Assembly: GCA_026260175.1 (NCBI GenBank)
Contig: JAKCWW010001022.1
Span: 19,439-83,438 of the forward strand
DNA length: 64,000 bases
Direction of reading: 5' to 3'
Origin: Reticulitermes lucifugus
Taxonomy: Eukaryota > Arthropoda > Insecta > Blattodea > Rhinotermitidae
This document shows, in pieces, positions 58,766-64,000 of the stretch. The number at the start of each line of letters is the position of its first letter. Positions within the stretch are counted from its first letter, which is position 1. The translations under genes and the position numbers were made by a program. Under the pieces are notes generated by a model. It made no database searches. It worked only from the letters and a program-made list of their open reading frames with translations, and had not been told where the DNA came from.

Positions 58766-60340
58766 AGTTTGTGATAAATTGCTTTAAGTATACCCTGTCA
58801 GATTCTGAGTTGGCTGTGTTAAACAAAAGTATGAATTATTCAGTGTCCTTTCCACACTCTAACTTAGATTTGATATGCGCAGCAGAATCTGCTGCCTCGA
58901 ATTTAACACCAGCTGTAGGAATGGAGTTCAGGTGGAGAATGCGAGCTATGTTGGAAAAACACAGAAATTCAACAATCAACCTAACCAAAATGGAACTTAA
59001 AAGCCTCAAGTTATTGAAGAGAAATGAAGACATCATGATACTGAGAGCTGACAAAGAAAACTGCACTGTAGTTATGGACAAATCAGATTACTCTAAGTAA
59101 TCTAATTTGTCCATTGATAATTATTGAGCTCAGGTGTTTTTGAGGAACTCAAAAAAGATCCTACAGTAAAAATAGAAAGCAAAATCCAGAAACTACTTAC
59201 CAGACACAAGTCATTTTTCACTCCTGCCCAGAAACATAAATTAACCCCCTACCATAGTTCTTCACCCTTCATTTATGGACTCCCTAAAATTCATAAACTG
59301 AACATTCCATTAAGACATAATCAATTCCATTGGTTCTCCTTGCTATGCAGTGGCTGGATTTCTTCACAATATCCTAAGCATATTTGTTTGAAACAACAAA
59401 TCTTTTGTTAAGGACTCCTTACATTTTATGGAATTACCTAACAACATATAAGTGGAAAAGTCAGATGTCTTGGTAAGTTTGATATTGTAAATCTTTACCA
59501 ATGTTCCAGTAGATGAAGCCTTATAAATAATAAAAAACAAATTAAAAGATGACAGTTATCTGAATGAATGTTCTGCTCTAAATGTGGACTGTATTATGGG
59601 GTTACTTGAAGGTATGTTTGAAGACTTCCTATTTACAGTTTGGAGACAAATTCTTTCAACAAAAGGATGGGATGGCAATAGGTAGTTCTTTGTTTTCTGT
59701 TGCCAGTAACCTATATATTTCTTTGAAGAAATGGCAATGAACAGTGCAGACTTTTGTCATCTGGAAAAATAATATTGAGAATTTCCATAATTATTTACAT
59801 CATTTCAGTAATGTAAGGACCTCTATCAAATTTACAATGAAAATTGAGGTTAATGGACATCTCCCATTTTTGGATGTTTTAGTCATGAAGAAGGAAGCTA
59901 CAGAACAGCTACTGTATATAGGAAAACTACACACACAGGAAGACACCATCACTACAAATCTAATCATCCAATGCATGTGAAAAGAGGAGTGATTCAGAGT
60001 TTATTTCACAGAGCTAGCATATTGTGTCACAAAGAGCAGGGAAGCCGGACAGAGGTGGAGTTAGTGAAGAGGGAGTTGGCCATCAATGCTTATCATGGGA
60101 AATTTGTTGATTTATTAAATAACAAGAAACCCAGATACTAGAAGAAGAAGGATGACAATGACAGTAAATCTGTTTGTATGACATCCATTCTATACATTAG
60201 AGGAATTTCAGAGAAATTTAAAAGAATTGGTGAAAGATTTAACATAAAAACTGTTTTTAAAACTAAATATACCTTAGGGAATTTTTTGAAAAAAAAACAA
60301 AACCCAACATTGATACATTGGAAAAATAACACCATATTTA
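58766..60340 (+). mobile_element. Penelope-like element: reverse transcriptase region, decayed
   Basis: Plus-strand motifs in order: EKFVINCFKYTLSDSELAVL and NKSMNYSV (N-terminal region), INLTKMELKSLKLLKRNEDI, LRADKENCTVVMDKSDY (58990-59095), VFEELKKDPTVKIESKIQKL, SPFIYGLPKIHKLNIPLR, SFDIVNLYTNVPVDEA (catalytic motif A, about 59470-59520, broken by single-base losses), GMAIGSSLFSVASNLYISL (59670-59730), then TFVIWKN without the expected YVDD just before it. NIENFHNYLHHFSN, IKFTMKIEVNGHLPFLDVLV, HVKRGVIQSLFHRAS, VELVKRELAINAY and IRGISEKFKRIGERFNIKTV follow. This order is that of Penelope-type reverse transcriptases. Stops, frameshifts and the lost YVDD make it inactive. Confidence 0.85.
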
Positions 60341-61055
60341 TAGAATTCCATTGAGCGTGGTAGCGGATACATTGGTGAAACTGGCAGACCATTGAATATT
60401 AGGATACGAGAGCATGAATGTAATCTAAGAGAGAGGCGTATTGATAAACCTACACTGGCATCACATGCTTTTGAGGAAGGACATAGGATTGATTGGGTTA
60501 ATATGACCATGTTACAATCTGAGCATAACACCATATACAGGAAATATAAAGAGGCAGCACAAATGCTTTGTACTAAAAAACCTCTCAATCAGCCTAGTTT
60601 GGACATATCTCTTATTTGGTTTCCATTACTAGACAAAGTGTTGCACAAATGAACTGGTTTTCCTTCATGGTTTACAAGAATGTTTGGACTTTTTAGTAGG
60701 TGCATGGTTTCACCAATTGTGTTGTTATTACCTCACATTTTAATTTACTGGACAAATTTCATTTTGTTGCTTGTTCAGGTCCTATGATTTTAAATTTTAA
60801 TAAGGGATAATTCATTCCATGTTATTACAATTTGTAGCTTAAGTTCTGTGTACACAATTTTAATATTTAGAGGTTTGGATTTTTGTGTCTCTCACATATG
60901 AATTTGTAAGTTTTTGGATCTTTTAGATTGTTACATATTCTTAATAATTGTAGTTTATCTGAAGATGAAAACAGTCTGCATTTCAAAAGTCGTGTATGTA
61001 TAATCAGTGACGATGGAAAAAAGTCCAAATTCACATCAGTCATATTTCGCATGTT
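60341..61055 (+). mobile_element. Penelope-like element: GIY-YIG endonuclease and 3' UTR
   Basis: After one frameshift near 60350 the frame reads GSGYIGETGRPLNIRIREHE, CNLRERRIDKPTLASHAFEE, GHRIDW, NTIYRKYKEAAQML and ends FPLLDKVLHK with a stop at 60650-60652. YIGET and RIREHE are the recognisable GIY-YIG family residues; this domain nicks the target in Penelope-like elements. The UTR (60653-61055) ends with a CTGAAGA motif (60959-60965). UTR and endonuclease are repeated inverted at 58085-58765. Confidence 0.85.
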
Positions 61056-61579
61056 ACACCATTATCAGGGTATTATAGTGTATGTCGAGACCAGCTCTGG
61101 GTCCCACCCAACCTTTGACTTAATAGGTAGCAGGTGTAAAGTGGTTGGGGGCTGAAGTACGCCCGTATCTCCAACTAGCACCGAGTTTATGAATTAGTGG
61201 AACTATATATTTTCTTCTCTTCATGTAGTGGACAGGGAGAAGTTCCCTTTTTAACCTTTCATGCAAACAGCTATAAATTTAGTACAAAATTATTACGCAT
61301 CCTTGTGCTTTTATTTCAAGTGGAAGTTTAACTGTTTCAGTCTCCACAACATTTTTAACCTTGTATAGTAATATGTTAATTATTACAAGGCCAATTGTTT
61401 CAAATGTTAACCGGTTACGTTCAAGCCACTATGTTTCACAAAAATGTCAATAAGATCATAATTACATAATGAGTGTCATTGGATTGACATCTCAATCTTA
61501 ACATTGGGGGCACTAAAAAATAAATTTAATATCAACTAAGAAATGCACCAGATAGATAACATGTATAAAGTATATTTGA
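61056..61579. other. No recognised feature
   Basis: AT-rich; a GC-richer patch at 61090-61180 has a vague SINE-body look without promoter boxes. Confidence 0.4.
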
Positions 61580-61625
61580 GACCCCTACCTATGTTTCAGC
61601 AAACAAGTTGTCATCTTCAGGGTGT
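61580..61625 (-). mobile_element. Retroelement tail, CTGAAGA/GAAAC variant
   Basis: On the minus strand CCCTGAAGATGACAACTTG is followed by TTTGCTGAAACATAGGTAGG. CTGAAGA (61614-61620) and GAAAC (61593-61597) are separated by a spacer in which ACAA and TTGT can pair. Same layout as the tails at 6935, 11700 and 39373, and the same CTGAAGA as the Penelope-like tail 600 bp away. Confidence 0.4.
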
Positions 61626-63421
61626 TCATAGCAAAGGGATACAAGAACTTCACGACCATTTATACATTTAAAAATAAATTGTTAAAATGCATCAATTAAA
61701 ACAGCAAAAGTTAAAATGTTGATAAATATTTTTAAACAATATCTTCTTAGGTTATGTCGACGCGTGTTTATGAAAGTAAGATGGTAGGTATTGTTAGGTT
61801 TTGAATCTGGAATATGAAAAATTTTATACAAAATAAGTATACGTAAATATGAATGTAATAAAAGGTTATGAGGACGTGAGTGCTAATGTGTGCCTCCCAC
61901 TCAATATTTATATTTGACGTTAATATTTCGTGCAGTAGGTTGGAAAGATCAAGGTTGTTATCTCTTTAGTTGCAAAATCTGGACTGAGGAACACATAGAA
62001 TATATTTACTAGGGAAAATGTGTATAAGTAATATTATACGGAATTTCCCTCAACATTTCTGGAGGGGATTCCTTATGTAAGTTGTGGAGACGAAAAGAGT
62101 TAAAATTATTGTTATAACTTGTGTAGTAAGTGTAGCACGTGACCCTTCTGCTTACTAGAGGATTCAACTAACATTTGTCTCATGTTTTTCTCTTTTCTTT
62201 CATTTTTTTTATTGTTAGGCTGAATATTTACAGCACACTGCAATAATCAAACTACCGCTGACATTATACAATACTGGAAGAAAATATCATTCATTTCGGC
62301 TCTAGCTGCTGCAGTATGTTCATACACAAAACGCTACCTCTAATATATAAACAAAATATACGCATTAATATTTTTATATTTAATTTTTGTACCTTTGTTT
62401 TAGTGCAAAAGTATTAAAAAATAAAGAATTGGATGTGATTTTGGCTATGACGATTGATGCGGTCTGGAATATGACACCATGTACATATGTATATAGGTTG
62501 CATTTTTTCGGATCAACATGCTATTAGTATTTTCAAAGAACAGTAAACGAAGATTGGAAGAAATCACACGCATATCGAGAAAGGCATCTCCCTTGTTACA
62601 ATTCTACATTCCTGGTTTTTAATTTCTCTGCTTTTATATTGTTCATCCCCCCCCCCGCCCCATTTACCCTCTGAATGAATATTTGTTATTCTCTATTTCA
62701 AAAATTTTGTTTCGTCCTATTAGAAGTCCATTCAATGACCAATATATTTCACTCGATACTGCATTTTACCCTCTAACTCCTCACAGCCGCTTATTCCACC
62801 CACTCTTTCTCTATATACCTACTGGTTCCCCGACATAGTCTTATATTTTTACCCCCACAATTAGGGGACATTGCTACCTACATAACGAAACACACTGCGT
62901 CATATAACAGAATACAGCACGCTTGGACCAATGCTTGTAGCTCTGTTTGAACAGACTATCTTAATACATTAATGCGACATTCGTGATTGGTAGCAGGGTT
63001 CCAAACAAAGTCATTCCCAATCCAAACTAAACGCAACGGCAAACGTATTTACTTTTCTGAGAATACATTTTAATAATTTCACAAGGGCCAACATACAAAC
63101 AAGAAACATTTGTAACTCACAACACTACCATTGAGGACGATATCTTACTGTAGGCAAGAATTTCCCTGCTGTAAGAAATTTTGCATTACCACAGCCAAAC
63201 AGTTTTCGCTGTCAGTCAGCAGGGATACGAAGGACAGTCAACATCAGACAGAGGTAAGCGAGCACACTCGGTGCTTACGAGTATACTGTATACATGGCAG
63301 GTCTTGGAAAATTCATTGTCATTTGAAACGTTACGTGCTGATTAGTTTAATAACCGAGTGGCATAATTATTTTAGAGTTACACAGGGTGATATATTTAAT
63401 ACGCATTAGTGAACTGGTGTG
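61626..63421. other. No gene; poly-C tract at 62647-62661
   Basis: AT-rich with a pyrimidine-rich stretch at about 62630-62860 that includes a C-tract. The open frame at 63131-63409 has no recognised domain. Confidence 0.45.
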
Positions 63422-63682
63422 CGTAGGCGTAACTAGGACGGGGCAAGGAGGGGAAAATGCCCCCAACTCCAATATTTTTTCTACGTAAGAATAATTTTTT
63501 AGCTACAAACTTTGAGAGGGACAAATACAAAAATTGTGTTGAGAATGGGGAAAAGGGTGTATGTAGATTAGGGACTGGTTCACACCAATCTTCCCCCTCT
63601 TTCTAAATCCTTCGTAAATTGAAGTTTCTAATACCCATGGTGGATTATGCCCCCCGATGTTATTAGCCAAGTTACGTCTGTG
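63422..63682 (+). mobile_element. MITE, hAT-like (copy B)
   Basis: Ends are CGTAGGCGTAACTAGG and, inverted, CACAGACGTAACTTGG. Flanking octamers CTGGTGTG (63414-63421) and CTCTTGTG (63683-63690) match at six of eight positions, consistent with a hAT 8-bp duplication. Internal sequence (CTAATACCCATGG and the C-rich block) matches copy A at 12211-12460 in reverse. Confidence 0.7.
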
Positions 63683-64000
63683 CTCTTGTGCACAATTCTT
63701 TATCGTATACGAAGTTTATCTGCTGGTTAGGGACACAAGTTTCAAGCTTCTGAATTTCTCCTTCGAATACAGTTTCCAATTCAACACGGTGTTTCGGGAA
63801 TTTGAACCTTTTCCTTCTTTAGGTAAAAACGTGATATAACCATGTGCTACGTTGCTGCTATTAAGAAAACCCAATCTCAGTCATTGCAGTTAGACCTTTC
63901 TGGCAGTTTGAATTAAATAGGTAAGATGATAACCACTCAACGTTCTGAAACGACTATGGAAACAAATTCATTTTTCGCAGCATTGTGTTCTGATCATAAA
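63683..64000. other. No recognised feature
   Basis: AT-rich sequence to the window end. Nothing identified. Confidence 0.5.

Noticed and set aside
1-64000. Endogenous viral sequences, rRNA and mitochondrial insertions
   Set aside because: No recognisable viral, ribosomal or mitochondrial motif was found by reading; a database search would be needed to exclude old fragments.

Overview
This is a stretch of arthropod nuclear DNA, most likely from a blattodean (cockroach or termite; a Periplaneta-like genome fits best). It is AT-rich and repeat-rich, and I could not identify a single intact host gene. The species guess rests on repeat families I recognise (a LINE whose tail reads GRRPLGRPRRRWEDNIKM, a SINE beginning CCTGGGGTCGACTCAGCC, and a FCEWLRHECPADE-type transposase). 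It was not checked by any search.

What can be annotated is almost entirely mobile-element debris. 1-20 kb: LINE tails, tRNA-derived SINEs, a tRNA-Leu-like sequence at 4690, three Penelope-like tails with a CTGATGA/hairpin/GAAAC signature, microsatellites, and a hAT-like MITE at 12211 inside a degenerate minisatellite. 20-26 kb: a mariner transposase pseudogene with candidate inverted repeats (interrupted by an assembly gap), a PIF/Harbinger C-terminal fragment, an internally deleted LINE and a second Tc1/mariner-superfamily fragment. 27-41 kb: paired SINEs, a piggyBac relic, a broken member of an uncharacterised multicopy protein family (36470-37484), hAT-type ends and one unexplained open frame (40799-41116). 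41-48 kb: mostly unrecognised AT-rich DNA and a few SINEs. 48-54 kb: an inverted pair of related MITEs, a degraded transposase, and a GC-rich hAT MITE with a near-perfect 8-bp target duplication. 54-64 kb: SINEs, a LINE tail, and the most structured feature of the window, a fold-back Penelope-like retroelement (58085-61055). In it the GIY-YIG endonuclease plus 3' UTR is present twice in opposite orientations around a degraded reverse transcriptase. A second copy of the 12-kb MITE lies at 63422.

There are two assembly gaps (21421-21673 and 47773-47839), both inside repeat copies. All transposase and reverse transcriptase copies seen carry frameshifts, stops, deletions or lost catalytic residues, so nothing here looks autonomous. 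Stretches not listed as a named element hold no coding region, RNA gene or repeat that I can recognise.
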